Below, piece after piece: positions 1 to 7,846 of a stretch of 42,222 bases of DNA. The stretch is from Lachnospiraceae bacterium UBA7060 (GTDB taxonomy: Bacteria > Bacillota > Clostridia > Lachnospirales > Lachnospiraceae): NCBI GenBank assembly GCA_002493835.1, contig DLAA01000054.1, positions 1 through 42,222 on the forward strand, given 5' to 3'. Numbering within the stretch: position 1 is the first letter of the stretch; every line of letters begins with the position of its first letter. The notes under the pieces are model-generated. The model did not search any database and was not told the origin of the DNA. It worked only from the letters and a program-made list of their open reading frames with translations. The position numbers and the translations under genes are program-made.

Positions 1-226
1 TCAGGCGTTTCGCGAAGCGATACGCCGGGGTAAGGGTGGAATGGCAGTGTAAGAGACTACCGCCGTCACGGTAACGGGACGGGCTGTGTAAACCCCATCC
101 GGAGCAAGACCAAACAGAGAGCGACAGACCGGCCCGGTCTGCTTTCAGGTAGGTTGCTTGAGGGCCTCGGCGACGAGGCTTCCAGATAGATGATCATTCG
201 CGACATAACCCGGCTTATCGTTCCGC
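1..226 (+). ncRNA. rnpB: RNase P RNA, bacterial class A, 3' part
   Basis: This is the 3' part of the catalytic RNA of ribonuclease P, which removes 5' leaders from pre-tRNAs. The sequence shows the conserved blocks in order: GGGGTAAGGGTGGAA near 27, GTAAGAGACTACCGC near 49, GTAACGGGACGG near 70, GTAAACCCCATCCGGAGCAA near 87, AGGTAGGTTGCTTGAGG near 147, and the terminal CGACATAACCCGGCTTATCG at 201-220. The GGAGCAAGACCAAA and GACATAACCCGGCTTAT elements are hallmarks of the gene. The 5' half lies before the window. The exact 3' end is uncertain by a few bases. Confidence 0.95.
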
Positions 227-249
227 TTATTATATTAATAAAATGTTTT

Positions 250-290
250 CGGGGGCACAGGGAGCTTGAAAAATAGTTCCTGTGCCCCCG
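250..290 (+). terminator. Long GC-rich hairpin after rnpB, possible terminator
   Basis: A 14-bp stem (250-263 with 277-290, one G-U pair) encloses a 13-nt loop. It stands between the RNase P RNA and the protease gene, where a terminator or processing barrier is expected. It is not followed by a T tract (TGAATGG comes next), so it is not a classical intrinsic terminator. It could instead block 3' exonucleases or act in the leader of the next gene. Confidence 0.4.
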
Positions 291-318
291 TGAATGGTGG
301 TTGTGTAAGGAGAATCCG

Positions 319-1110
319 GTGCAAAAAGATGGGGAAATATATAAAATATCGTTCGTTATTTTATTTTCACTTTGTATTGCTCAACCGGTGAGGGCACAGG
401 CGAAAGACCCCTCTCTTCCGCCGCATTTGATACAGAGTGTGAGTGAGCAGGATATCTATGAGGGGATGATCGCTTTACAACTGCTGCAATGTCCCGTGCT
501 AAAGGAAGAAGATCCTGAGACTGCCTGCAAAAACGTGAGGGACAGTGTTGTGCGGATTGATATGGGGAAGGCTTATGGAAGCGGCGTTGTCTACCGGCTG
601 CATGCGGATGGGGCAGTGATTGCTACGAACAGGCATGTGCTGGTTTATTGGAGTGATGAGTCTGGTGCAGTCTGCTTTCCACAGGGATGGTATGTGAGTG
701 CCCGGATAATTGGAAGCGCCCAGGATTGCGATGTTGGCTTTCTGTGGGTGGATGGGCAGGAGCTCGGTCTGGAGGCGCTTATGGAACTGCGAAGTGTCTC
801 TGTGGATGAGAAGGTCTATGACAATCTGCAGGAAGGCGCCACAGCCTTCTGCTTGGGAGCAGACCGCGCATTGAATGAGATTGTTTATCAAGAAGCCAGA
901 GTGGAGGAGACAGACAGATACATCGAGGCCTTTGGAGGGGAAATGCTTTACGGGCATGGCTTTGCGAAGGAGGGTATGTCAGGCGGCGGTATTTTTGACG
1001 GGTATGGGCACTTTATCGGACTATTGTCCGGCGGCACTTGGCAAAATGAGATCGCAGGGGTTCCGGCCGGTGAGGTAGAGCGGGTTTACCGGGAGATTGT
1101 CGGGGAATAA
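319..1110 (+). CDS. Secreted trypsin-like serine protease
   Basis: Predicted exported serine endopeptidase of the chymotrypsin/trypsin-like fold, about 263 residues. The N-terminus has a hydrophobic signal segment ending near a VRAQA site, so the mature protein should act outside the membrane. The catalytic triad is readable: His106 in NRHVL, Asp138 in QDCDVGF, and Ser221 in GMSGGG, the usual order and spacing for this fold. I chose the GTG at 319 because AAGGAG at 307-312 sits 6 nt upstream; an in-frame TTG at 301 would lie before that ribosome site. No PDZ domain follows, unlike DegP/HtrA proteins. The gene stands alone between rnpB and an epimerase-like gene. Its substrate cannot be inferred. 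Confidence 0.85.
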   Translation: MQKDGEIYKISFVILFSLCIAQPVRAQAKDPSLPPHLIQSVSEQDIYEGMIALQLLQCPVLKEEDPETACKNVRDSVVRIDMGKAYGSGVVYRLHADGAVIATNRHVLVYWSDESGAVCFPQGWYVSARIIGSAQDCDVGFLWVDGQELGLEALMELRSVSVDEKVYDNLQEGATAFCLGADRALNEIVYQEARVEETDRYIEAFGGEMLYGHGFAKEGMSGGGIFDGYGHFIGLLSGGTWQNEIAGVPAGEVERVYREIVGE

Positions 1111-1209
1111 GAGATACCCTTTTTCGACAAGCTATGGTATGATAAAAGGTAAAGATAACAATTTGCTGCTGGAACAGCATACGGCGTCAAGTCAGGAAGG
1201 AGACGATTT

Positions 1210-2082
1210 ATGGCATTATTTCAGATTAGCAACGAGAAAATAACGCTGCAGGTGGACAGCCTGGGAGCGGAGATGAAATCTTTAAAGAGTGTGCCGGATA
1301 ACAGGGAATACATGTGGAGCGGAGATCCCGCTTATTGGGGCCGGGTTTCGCCGGTGCTTTTCCCCATTGTGGGGAAAGTGAGGGATGGTGTATTCCGTGT
1401 GGATGGTAGAGAGTATCCAATGGGCCAGCATGGTTTTGCAAGGGATATGGAATTTCAGCTTAAGAGCCAGGTGGCTTCGGAGATATGGTTTTCTCTGAGT
1501 TCGGACGAGGAGACACTTAAGAGATACCCGTACCCTTTTCTTTTAGAGCTGGGATATGAGCTTTCGGATCGCACGGTAGTGGTCAAATGGCGGGTCGTCA
1601 ATCAGGCGAAGGATCCTATCTGGTTTTCTATTGGTGGACATCCGGGATTTTTATGTCCCATTGATCCCGGGACAGACCAGACACAGTATAAGCTGATTTT
1701 TGATACGAAGGATAAAGTGGAGTCTTCCTGCATTGACGGCGGGCTGCTTGGAAAGGAAAAAAAGACTTATAAACTGCGGGACGGAGTGCTGCCGATTACG
1801 GCAGATCTTTTTGATGGGGATGCACTGGTGATAGAAGGAGATCAGGCGCACAGTGTTGCACTGGCAAGACCAAATGGGACACCTTACTTGACGGTTACAT
1901 TTGATGCACCTTTATTTGGCGTCTGGTCGCCGCCAAAAAAGAAAGCACCGTTTATCTGTATCGAACCCTGGTATGGCCGATGTGACAGCGTGGATTTTGC
2001 GGGAGATTTTAAGGAGCGGGAGTGGGGGCAGCAGCTTTCGGAAGGCGTATTTGAGGCGTCTTACCGAATCACGATTGCCTGA
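1210..2082 (+). CDS. Aldose 1-epimerase family protein (LacX-like)
   Basis: A 290-residue protein of the galactose-mutarotase fold, expected to interconvert alpha and beta anomers of hexoses or a related sugar. The family features seen are the N-terminal strand with LGAEMKSL, the WSGDPAYWGR block, FPIVGKV, and GQHGFARDMEF around residue 75, which carries the first conserved His. A second conserved His lies in SIGGHPGF, and CIEPWYG near the C-terminus contains the conserved Glu. This pattern fits the LacX/YihR-like subgroup rather than classical GalM. The ATG at 1210 follows GGAAGGAGA with good spacing. No sugar operon surrounds it, so the substrate is unknown. Confidence 0.85.
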   Translation: MALFQISNEKITLQVDSLGAEMKSLKSVPDNREYMWSGDPAYWGRVSPVLFPIVGKVRDGVFRVDGREYPMGQHGFARDMEFQLKSQVASEIWFSLSSDEETLKRYPYPFLLELGYELSDRTVVVKWRVVNQAKDPIWFSIGGHPGFLCPIDPGTDQTQYKLIFDTKDKVESSCIDGGLLGKEKKTYKLRDGVLPITADLFDGDALVIEGDQAHSVALARPNGTPYLTVTFDAPLFGVWSPPKKKAPFICIEPWYGRCDSVDFAGDFKEREWGQQLSEGVFEASYRITIA

Positions 2083-2104
2083 GTATACGAAAGGAAGGAA
2101 GAAG

Positions 2105-2803
2105 ATGGCGCCTGTGGTACAGTGCATGGGTCTGACCAAGACCTACGGAAGAAAAATAGCTTTAAATCAGGTGACCTTAAATCTGGAGCGAGGCAGAATC
2201 ATTGGGCTGTTGGGGCCGAATGGCAGCGGCAAAACTACATTGATCAAGATTATGAATGGTCTTTTAAAACCAACGGCTGGAGAGATTTTGATAAGCGGAC
2301 AGCGCCCTGGTGTTGATACGAAGCGCAGGATATCCTATCTGCCGGAGCGGACGTATCTGCAGCCGGGTATGAAGGTGATTGAACTGGTACGGTATTTTCA
2401 GGATTTTTATCCGGATTTCTGCGTGGAACGGGCTTATGATATGCTGGCGAGACTTCAGATCCCACCGCAGGAGAGGATGAAGAATCTTTCAAAAGGTACC
2501 AAGGAGAAGGTGCAGCTCATTATGGTGATGAGCCGGGATGCAGAGTTATATATTCTGGACGAACCGATTGCCGGAGTGGATCCTGCGGCCAGAGATTTTA
2601 TTCTTCATACCATTGTAAGCAATTATAACCGCTGCGGCTCTATTTTATTGTCCACTCATCTGATTGCGGATGTGGAGGACATACTGGATGAGGTGGTGTT
2701 TATCAAGTATGGCAGCATTGTGCTGCAGGCGGGTGCCGAACAGATCCGGCAGAATGAGCATAAGTCTGTGGACCGCTTTTTCAGGGAGGTGTTCGCATGC
2801 TAG
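2105..2803 (+). CDS. ABC transporter ATP-binding protein (YtrB-like)
   Basis: ATPase subunit of an ABC-2 type exporter, 232 residues. The Walker A motif is GPNGSGKT near residue 37, and the Walker B is LYILDEPIAGVDP near residue 150. The signature is atypical, NLSKGTKEKVQL, as is common in the YtrB/BcrA-like group. An H-loop His follows in LSTHLI. The open frame extends upstream into the epimerase gene, but the ATG at 2105 is preceded by AAGGAAGGAA and starts directly before the conserved domain. It overlaps the permease gene by 7 nt, so the two are cotranslated partners. The substrate is unknown. In Firmicutes such pairs often follow a GntR regulator, but none is present here. Confidence 0.9.
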   Translation: MAPVVQCMGLTKTYGRKIALNQVTLNLERGRIIGLLGPNGSGKTTLIKIMNGLLKPTAGEILISGQRPGVDTKRRISYLPERTYLQPGMKVIELVRYFQDFYPDFCVERAYDMLARLQIPPQERMKNLSKGTKEKVQLIMVMSRDAELYILDEPIAGVDPAARDFILHTIVSNYNRCGSILLSTHLIADVEDILDEVVFIKYGSIVLQAGAEQIRQNEHKSVDRFFREVFAC

Positions 2804-3591
2804 GGAAGCTGATGAAATACGAGTGGATGGCTACATGGAAGCTGCTTCTTGCGGCAAATCTCCTGACGGTGGTAATGACGCTCTTAGCAGGCTGGATGGT
2901 TCATATTATGGATTATTCGAGCGGGCGCGGCATGGTGGAATTTGTGGCTGTTATGGTGATTCTTACTTATGTGGGAAGTATGTTCGCGGTGTATGTGGGC
3001 ACATCGATTTACCTGATTTATCGTTTTTACACCTCTACTTATGGGGATCAGGGTTATCTTCTGCATACGCTGCCGGTGGACACACACCATATTATTATTG
3101 CAAAAATGCTTGTCAGTGCCCTATGGATGCTGATTAATTCGGCGCTTATATACTTTTCCGTCATTTTTCTATTCGCCTCATCGGAGGACATCTTTGTCTC
3201 CATGATGGAGGGAATGGTGAATGTGTTTACCTTTCTGGGAGCAGAAAAGATTTCAGCTTTTACTATAGTTATGACCATTGTGGCATATATTTTCTCCTTG
3301 TTTGCGAAGGTGCTTAAGGTGGGAGCCTGTATTTCCCTCGGGCAGCTTTCCGCCAACCATAAGCTGATGTTGTCTTTTGCCTGGTATGTGGGGATATATC
3401 TTGTAGAACGTATCTTTCAGGGAATTTATTTTGGGCTGCAGCTGGCATTCAATGTGAAGGCTTCCCATATGGATTATCTTTTCTACTATGACAGCCAGTG
3501 GGAGACGACGCTGATCGGAGGGATTATCAGTTGTGTGGTATTCTATGTGCTGACCTGGTATATGATGAATCAAAAGTTAAATTTAGATTAA
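2797..3591 (+). CDS. ABC-2 type transporter permease
   Basis: Membrane subunit partnered with the preceding ATPase, 264 residues. The sequence shows about six hydrophobic segments (roughly residues 14-37, 50-76, 99-126, 150-175, 190-215 and 236-256) separated by short loops, as expected for a small ABC-2 permease. The ATG at 2797 lies within the last codons of the ATPase gene, which is typical translational coupling. There is no sequence signature that tells the exported compound. After its stop there are only 37 bases before the CobW gene, so readthrough into it is possible. Confidence 0.8.
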   Translation: MLGKLMKYEWMATWKLLLAANLLTVVMTLLAGWMVHIMDYSSGRGMVEFVAVMVILTYVGSMFAVYVGTSIYLIYRFYTSTYGDQGYLLHTLPVDTHHIIIAKMLVSALWMLINSALIYFSVIFLFASSEDIFVSMMEGMVNVFTFLGAEKISAFTIVMTIVAYIFSLFAKVLKVGACISLGQLSANHKLMLSFAWYVGIYLVERIFQGIYFGLQLAFNVKASHMDYLFYYDSQWETTLIGGIISCVVFYVLTWYMMNQKLNLD

Positions 3592-3628
3592 AGAGATAAG
3601 AGTAAAAATAGAAAGGAAGGATATAATC

Positions 3629-4735
3629 ATGACAAAGATTGATATTTTCTCGGGCTTTCTTGGAGCTGGGAAAACCACGCTGATCGGAAAGCTTTTGAGG
3701 GAAGCGCTGGCGGGGACTAAGGTGGCGCTGATTGAGAATGAGTTTGGAGAGATCGGCATCGACGGCGGGTTTTTACAGGAATCCGGCATCGAGATCAAGG
3801 AGATGAATTCCGGCTGTATCTGTTGTTCACTTGTGGGCGACTTCGGCGCCTCTTTGAGAGAAGTGCTTGACACCTATGAGCCGGAGCGCATTTTGATTGA
3901 GCCCTCGGGCGTGGGAAAGCTTTCTGACGTCATGAAGGCAGTGCAGAACGCCATGAAGGACAGAGACGTGCAGATGGGCAGTGCAGTGGCTGTGGTGGAT
4001 GCCTGCAAATGTAAAATGTATATTAAGAATTTCGGTGAGTTTTTTGTCAATCAGATCGAGCATGCCGGAACTATTGTTTTAAGCAGGACAGATAAGATCA
4101 GTGAGGAGAAGCTTACAGATTGTGTGAAATTGATCAGAGAGCATAACGAGAAGGCGACGATCGTCACAACTCCCTGGGATGCGCTGGATGGAAAGGATAT
4201 TTTGGAAACCATAGAGGGATCTGGGGATCTGGAGACAGAGTTGATGCGGGAAGTGATGGAGATGCATGAGGAGTGCCATCATGACCATGAGCACGAGGAG
4301 CATGGGCACTGCCATCATGAGCATGAGGAGGAGCATGAGCACTGTCATCATGACCATGAGCATGAGGAGCATGAGCACGGCCATCATGATCATCATCATG
4401 ACCACGAAGAGCATGGACATGACCATGAGCATGGGGAACATGGACATCACCATCACCACGCGGATGAAGTGTTCACCAGCTGGGGACTTGAGACGCCGGC
4501 AGTTTATACGAAGAACGAAATCAGCCATATTCTGGAAGAATTGGACAAGGAAGAATATGGACAGGTACTCCGTGCGAAAGGGATGGTGGCCGGAGCAGAC
4601 GGCGGCTGGATCTATTTTGATTATGTTCCAAAGGAGAGCAATGTCAGGGACGGTAAGCCTGGCGTGACAGGGAAATTTTGTGTGATTGGAGCTGCTCTGC
4701 AGGAAGAGAAGCTGGCGGCACTTTTTAGAAAATAA
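3629..4735 (+). CDS. CobW/G3E-family GTPase with His-rich metal-binding stretch
   Basis: A GTP-dependent metallochaperone-type protein of the COG0523 group, 368 residues. Seen are the Walker A GFLGAGKT (residues 9-16), NEFGEIGIDG, the metal-binding CICC (Cys63, Cys65, Cys66), IEPSGVGKLSD as the switch region, and SRTDK in place of NKxD. Residues about 213-283 are almost entirely His, Glu and Asp, with clusters such as HHDHEHEEH. This is a loop able to hold several metal ions. A CobW C-terminal domain follows (about 290-366). Family members deliver zinc, cobalt or other metals to client proteins; the particular metal is not shown here. Start by GAAAGGAAGG upstream. The next gene is a second CobW relative 51 bases on, suggesting joint function. 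Confidence 0.9.
   Translation: MTKIDIFSGFLGAGKTTLIGKLLREALAGTKVALIENEFGEIGIDGGFLQESGIEIKEMNSGCICCSLVGDFGASLREVLDTYEPERILIEPSGVGKLSDVMKAVQNAMKDRDVQMGSAVAVVDACKCKMYIKNFGEFFVNQIEHAGTIVLSRTDKISEEKLTDCVKLIREHNEKATIVTTPWDALDGKDILETIEGSGDLETELMREVMEMHEECHHDHEHEEHGHCHHEHEEEHEHCHHDHEHEEHEHGHHDHHHDHEEHGHDHEHGEHGHHHHHADEVFTSWGLETPAVYTKNEISHILEELDKEEYGQVLRAKGMVAGADGGWIYFDYVPKESNVRDGKPGVTGKFCVIGAALQEEKLAALFRK
4265..4460 (+). repeat. Degenerate short tandem repeat coding for the His/Glu/Asp-rich loop
   Basis: Within the CobW gene, CATGAGCATGAGGAG-like units recur with CATCATGACCATGAG variants over about 200 bases. The repeat stays in frame and encodes the metal-binding loop. Repeat slippage in multiples of three would alter loop length without breaking the protein. 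Confidence 0.75.
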
Positions 4736-4786
4736 CACAAGAAATATAACGAGTGAAATTTATTTAAACGGGAAGGACGAACAAAT

Positions 4787-5716
4787 ATGAAGCCGGTCTA
4801 TATAATTAACGGTTTTTTGGAGAGCGGCAAGACAGAGTTTATTACGTACACTCTGGAACAGCCTTATTTCCAGGTAAGAGGGAAAACCCTGCTTATTCTC
4901 TGTGAGGAGGGAGAAAATGAGTATGATGAGGCACTTTTAAAGCAGAGCCGCACAGTGCTTGAGTTGATTGAGGAAGAGGAGGAGTTTGTCCCCAGCAGAC
5001 TGATTGAGCTTGAGAAGAAGCATAAGCCGGAACGTATCATTATCGAGTATAACGGGATGTGGAATTATAAGGAGATGAAGCTGCCATGGCATTGGAGGAT
5101 AGAGCAGCAGATCACAACTATTGACGCCTCCACGTTTCCCATGTATTTCACCAATATGAAATCCCTGCTCGCGGAGCAGATCAGGAAGTCGGAACTGATT
5201 ATTTTTAACCGGTGTGACGGGGTGGAGGATCTTGGCAGCTACAAAAGAAATGTGAAAGCCATTAATCCTAAGGCTGAGATCGTTTTTGAGGATTCCAATG
5301 GGGAAATTAACGAGATCATGGAGGAGGATCTTCCTTATGATCTGAAAGCTCCTATTATTGAGCTGGATAACAATGGTTATGGAATATGGTATCTGGATTC
5401 CATGGATCATTTGGAGCGATATGAGGGAAAAACCATTTCTTTTGTGGGGATGGTTCTGAAGCCGAGTCAGTTTCCCAAGGGGTATTTCGTTCCGGGGCGT
5501 ATGGCGATGACCTGCTGTGCGGAGGATATGGCGTTTTTGGGGTATGCGTGTGAGTATAAGGGAGTTGACGCGCTCGAAGACAGGCAGTGGGTCAAGGTCA
5601 CTGCCCGGGTGGAAAAATCATATTTTGAGCAGTATCAGGGAGAAGGTCCGGTACTGCATGCCCTCAGCGTAGAACAGACGAGGGCGCCAAAAGAGGAAGT
5701 TATCAGTTTTATGTGA
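4787..5716 (+). CDS. CobW-like GTPase with DUF1980-like C-terminal domain
   Basis: A 309-residue protein. The N-terminal half is a divergent G3E GTPase: P-loop GFLESGKT at residues 8-15, IIIEYNGMW where CobW proteins have the EPSG switch, and FNRCD in place of NKxD. The CxCC metal motif of true CobW is missing. The last roughly 90 residues, from GKTISFVGMV onward, resemble the C-terminal domain of the TIGR03943/YcgQ (DUF1980) family, with the same run of a hydrophobic beta strand, a charged spacer, PGRMAMTCCAEDM and a closing strand. The CC pair could bind metal. YcgR/YcgQ-type proteins act with CobW proteins in metal handling, so I infer a partner role for the neighbouring His-rich GTPase. 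The domain call rests on pattern memory. Confidence 0.7.
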   Translation: MKPVYIINGFLESGKTEFITYTLEQPYFQVRGKTLLILCEEGENEYDEALLKQSRTVLELIEEEEEFVPSRLIELEKKHKPERIIIEYNGMWNYKEMKLPWHWRIEQQITTIDASTFPMYFTNMKSLLAEQIRKSELIIFNRCDGVEDLGSYKRNVKAINPKAEIVFEDSNGEINEIMEEDLPYDLKAPIIELDNNGYGIWYLDSMDHLERYEGKTISFVGMVLKPSQFPKGYFVPGRMAMTCCAEDMAFLGYACEYKGVDALEDRQWVKVTARVEKSYFEQYQGEGPVLHALSVEQTRAPKEEVISFM

Positions 5717-5733
5717 TGAAAGGTTAATTGTCT

Positions 5734-6666
5734 ATGTTTAATTATGTTGGGTATCAGTGGCTGTTTCTATTTTATTTTTACTGCTTCGGAGGCTGGTGTT
5801 TTGAGTCGGCATTTGTGTCACTGAAATCCCATAAATGGGTGAACAGGGGCTTTATGAGAGGCCCCTTTCTGCCGCTTTACGGCAGCGGTGCGATAATGAT
5901 GCTGGTGGTGTCCAGGCCCTTTGCTGACAATGTATTGCTTACTTATGCGGCCGGGGTGGTTGGCGCCACAGCACTTGAATATGTAACCGGGGTGGCAATG
6001 GAGGCACTCTTTAAGATGAGGTACTGGGATTATTCAGGCAGATTTATGAATTTTCAGGGACACATTTGTCTTAGGTCGTCTCTGGCGTGGGGATTTCTCA
6101 CCATTTTGATGACCAGGGTGATTCATCGACCTATTGAAGGGTTGATGTTCATGATTCCCAGTCGGATGTTATATTATTTTACAGTACTGCTGACCATCTA
6201 TATTGTGGCTGATTTTACGCTCTCGTTCAAAGCTGCACTGGATTTGAAAGATATTCTGGTCAAAATTATGCGGGCGAGAGAGGAATTGGAACATATGCAG
6301 AAGAGGCTGGATGTTCTCATTGCCTTCAGTAATGATGAGAAGGAGCAGAAAAGACTGGCTCGGGATGAGCGCAGAGAGCTTTTTCTGAATGATTTGACGG
6401 TCAGCCTGGAACAGCGTTTCGCCACCTTAAAGGAAGCACTTTTAAGCAGACCTTCTGCCTATGGGGAGAGTGTCAGGGAGGAGATTGCAGAGCTGCGCGG
6501 CAAATTCAGCCTTTACAGAGAACGTGAGAAGGGTTATGGTGGACTTCTGGATTTTTACAAGCGGGATATGATTCGAAACAACCCGACCATGCGCTCTGAT
6601 CAGTACGAGAGCGCCTTTGAAGAATTGAAAGAGATAGCAAGCGATAAAAAAGGGAGAGGACAGTAG
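5734..6666 (+). CDS. CmpB-type putative ABC transporter membrane protein (PF06541-like)
   Basis: A membrane protein of about 310 residues. The N-terminal half has about five hydrophobic segments and the family's characteristic first block, FGGWCFES, followed by RGFMRGPFLPLYGSGA. The second half (about 165-310) is cytoplasmic-looking, highly charged and probably coiled-coil, rich in Glu, Lys and Arg. Family members are annotated as ABC transporter type IV permeases, but no transport activity is established and no ATPase is adjacent. I place the start at ATG 5734, ten bases after GAAAGG; TTG 5728 two codons earlier is the alternative. It ends one base before the convergent PHP gene, with no obvious terminator between them. 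Confidence 0.75.
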   Translation: MFNYVGYQWLFLFYFYCFGGWCFESAFVSLKSHKWVNRGFMRGPFLPLYGSGAIMMLVVSRPFADNVLLTYAAGVVGATALEYVTGVAMEALFKMRYWDYSGRFMNFQGHICLRSSLAWGFLTILMTRVIHRPIEGLMFMIPSRMLYYFTVLLTIYIVADFTLSFKAALDLKDILVKIMRAREELEHMQKRLDVLIAFSNDEKEQKRLARDERRELFLNDLTVSLEQRFATLKEALLSRPSAYGESVREEIAELRGKFSLYREREKGYGGLLDFYKRDMIRNNPTMRSDQYESAFEELKEIASDKKGRGQ

Positions 6667-6667
6667 T

Positions 6668-7498
6668 TTAGTCGTCTCCCAGAGGAATATAGCGGGGATC
6701 CTTCCGCTTGCCAGCAAGCATAGTATCAAGAAGCTGGTTTTGCATCAATTCAAAGTTGCGTGCTTTGCGGCGAACCAGGGCAAGGAATTTATTGTAGATC
6801 CAGAAAGAGTATACCAGCACCGCATTGACTCTGCCAAGCTTGGCTTTGGTGGTGTGCAGATAATGGCGGCCGCCGATCATGGTGGGTTTCCCGGAGTGGA
6901 TATAATCGATCAGTTCTGTCTCGGAGGAGATATCTTCCTGGAGGATTGTGTAGCCAAAACCGGCACAGTCCTCCTTGTGAGAGTCACTTCCACCGAAACA
7001 GGGCAGATCGTATTTTTTTGCCAGCGCCATGGCGCGCATGTTTGAATCGGCATCTTCGCAGGCGTTGTATCCTTCTACGAAATCAAATTTGCGGTAGAGA
7101 TGTTCCGGATATTTGACGCGCAGGGTGGGGCAGACACTCAGAAAACGCTCGCCGTAAGGGTGTGCAGGTCCCAGTATGCCGCCATGGAAGTGGACGATCT
7201 CTATGAGAAGACTCAAGGGAAGTCCCCTTAGCTCCAAAATCGGTAGACTTATGCCGGTTGGCATGATGATGAGTATGTGGCCGGCATTGATCGTGTCATA
7301 CTCGATGCCTTTGAGTACAACAAAATCTGTAGGTTTTTCTTTTAGTTTTTTATAATAACGGTAGGCTTTGTAAGAGTTATGGTCTGTGATGAGCATTCCC
7401 TGATAGCCTTTTTGTTTTAGGAGGGAGATATTCTCCAGCAGTTCTAATTTTCCATCAGGAGAACCCTCTTTTGTGTGACAGTGCATGTCCAGCTTCAT
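6668..7498 (-). CDS. PHP-domain metal-dependent phosphoesterase
   Basis: A 276-residue protein of the polymerase-and-histidinol-phosphatase fold, expected to hydrolyse a phosphoester with a cluster of two or three metal ions. Metal ligands are visible: HCH at residues 6-8, TDHN near 38, GIEYD near 65, HPYGE near 115, and GSDSHKED near 170. The usual order and spacing are kept. The C-terminal 50 residues are basic and carry a hydrophobic stretch (VNAVLVYSFWIYNKFLALV) that could touch the membrane. Its start is preceded by AGAGGA. It is the only minus-strand gene I support in the window, divergent from spoIIIAA and convergent with the CmpB-type gene. The natural substrate is unknown. Confidence 0.85.
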   Translation of the reverse strand: MKLDMHCHTKEGSPDGKLELLENISLLKQKGYQGMLITDHNSYKAYRYYKKLKEKPTDFVVLKGIEYDTINAGHILIIMPTGISLPILELRGLPLSLLIEIVHFHGGILGPAHPYGERFLSVCPTLRVKYPEHLYRKFDFVEGYNACEDADSNMRAMALAKKYDLPCFGGSDSHKEDCAGFGYTILQEDISSETELIDYIHSGKPTMIGGRHYLHTTKAKLGRVNAVLVYSFWIYNKFLALVRRKARNFELMQNQLLDTMLAGKRKDPRYIPLGDD

Positions 7499-7846
7499 AT
7501 TTTGTCCTCTTTTATTCTTTTCCTTATCTATTCTACCCTTTTTTTCCCGGAAATGCCACTGGTTTTTTCAGGTTATTTTCATAATGATGACGATTTCCGT
7601 TACTTTTCATAGGCGTGCTGTAAATTGTAACTACTTACTTTGCTTTTTGGAAGCATAACGCGGATAAAGGCTCATATATTGTAGTGAGGTGTAACAGTTT
7701 AAACAGGTCCGTACATTTACTGTAATGGGCGAAACAACGTATAAAAGCTGGAAATATCCGGCCTGTGGAGAATTAATTTAGGATGATCGCATGAAGTAAC
7801 ATGGCAAGGTATCTGAACTATTACGATGAGGCAGGGAGGGATGGAA
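7499..7846. other. Divergent intergenic region between PHP gene and spoIIIAA
   Basis: About 350 bases without a supported gene. It should hold the minus-strand promoter of the PHP gene near 7510-7560, which I could not assign with confidence, and the sporulation promoter of spoIIIAA. The start of the first ORF here, ATG 7826, lacks a properly spaced ribosome site. No repeat or structured RNA was recognised. Confidence 0.5.
7653..7680 (+). promoter_or_regulatory. Candidate sigma-E-type promoter of the spoIIIA operon
   Basis: GCATAAC at 7653-7659 and CATATATT at 7673-7680 are separated by 13 bases. This resembles the sigma-E consensus (KMATATT, about 14 bases, CATACANT), with 5 of 7 and 6 to 7 of 8 positions matching. 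The spoIIIA operon is sigma-E controlled in Bacillus and Clostridia. The spacing is one base short and the leader would be about 160 bases, so this is tentative. Confidence 0.35.

Noticed and set aside
1901..2104. Longer N-terminus for the ABC ATPase
   Set aside because: It overlaps the epimerase gene, and the well-placed ribosome site and conserved domain start fit ATG 2105.
4079..4738. 219-codon minus-strand frame rich in Met, Leu and Val
   Set aside because: Antisense of the His-rich repeat in the CobW gene; its hydrophobic look is a product of the reverse-complemented CAT/GAG codons.
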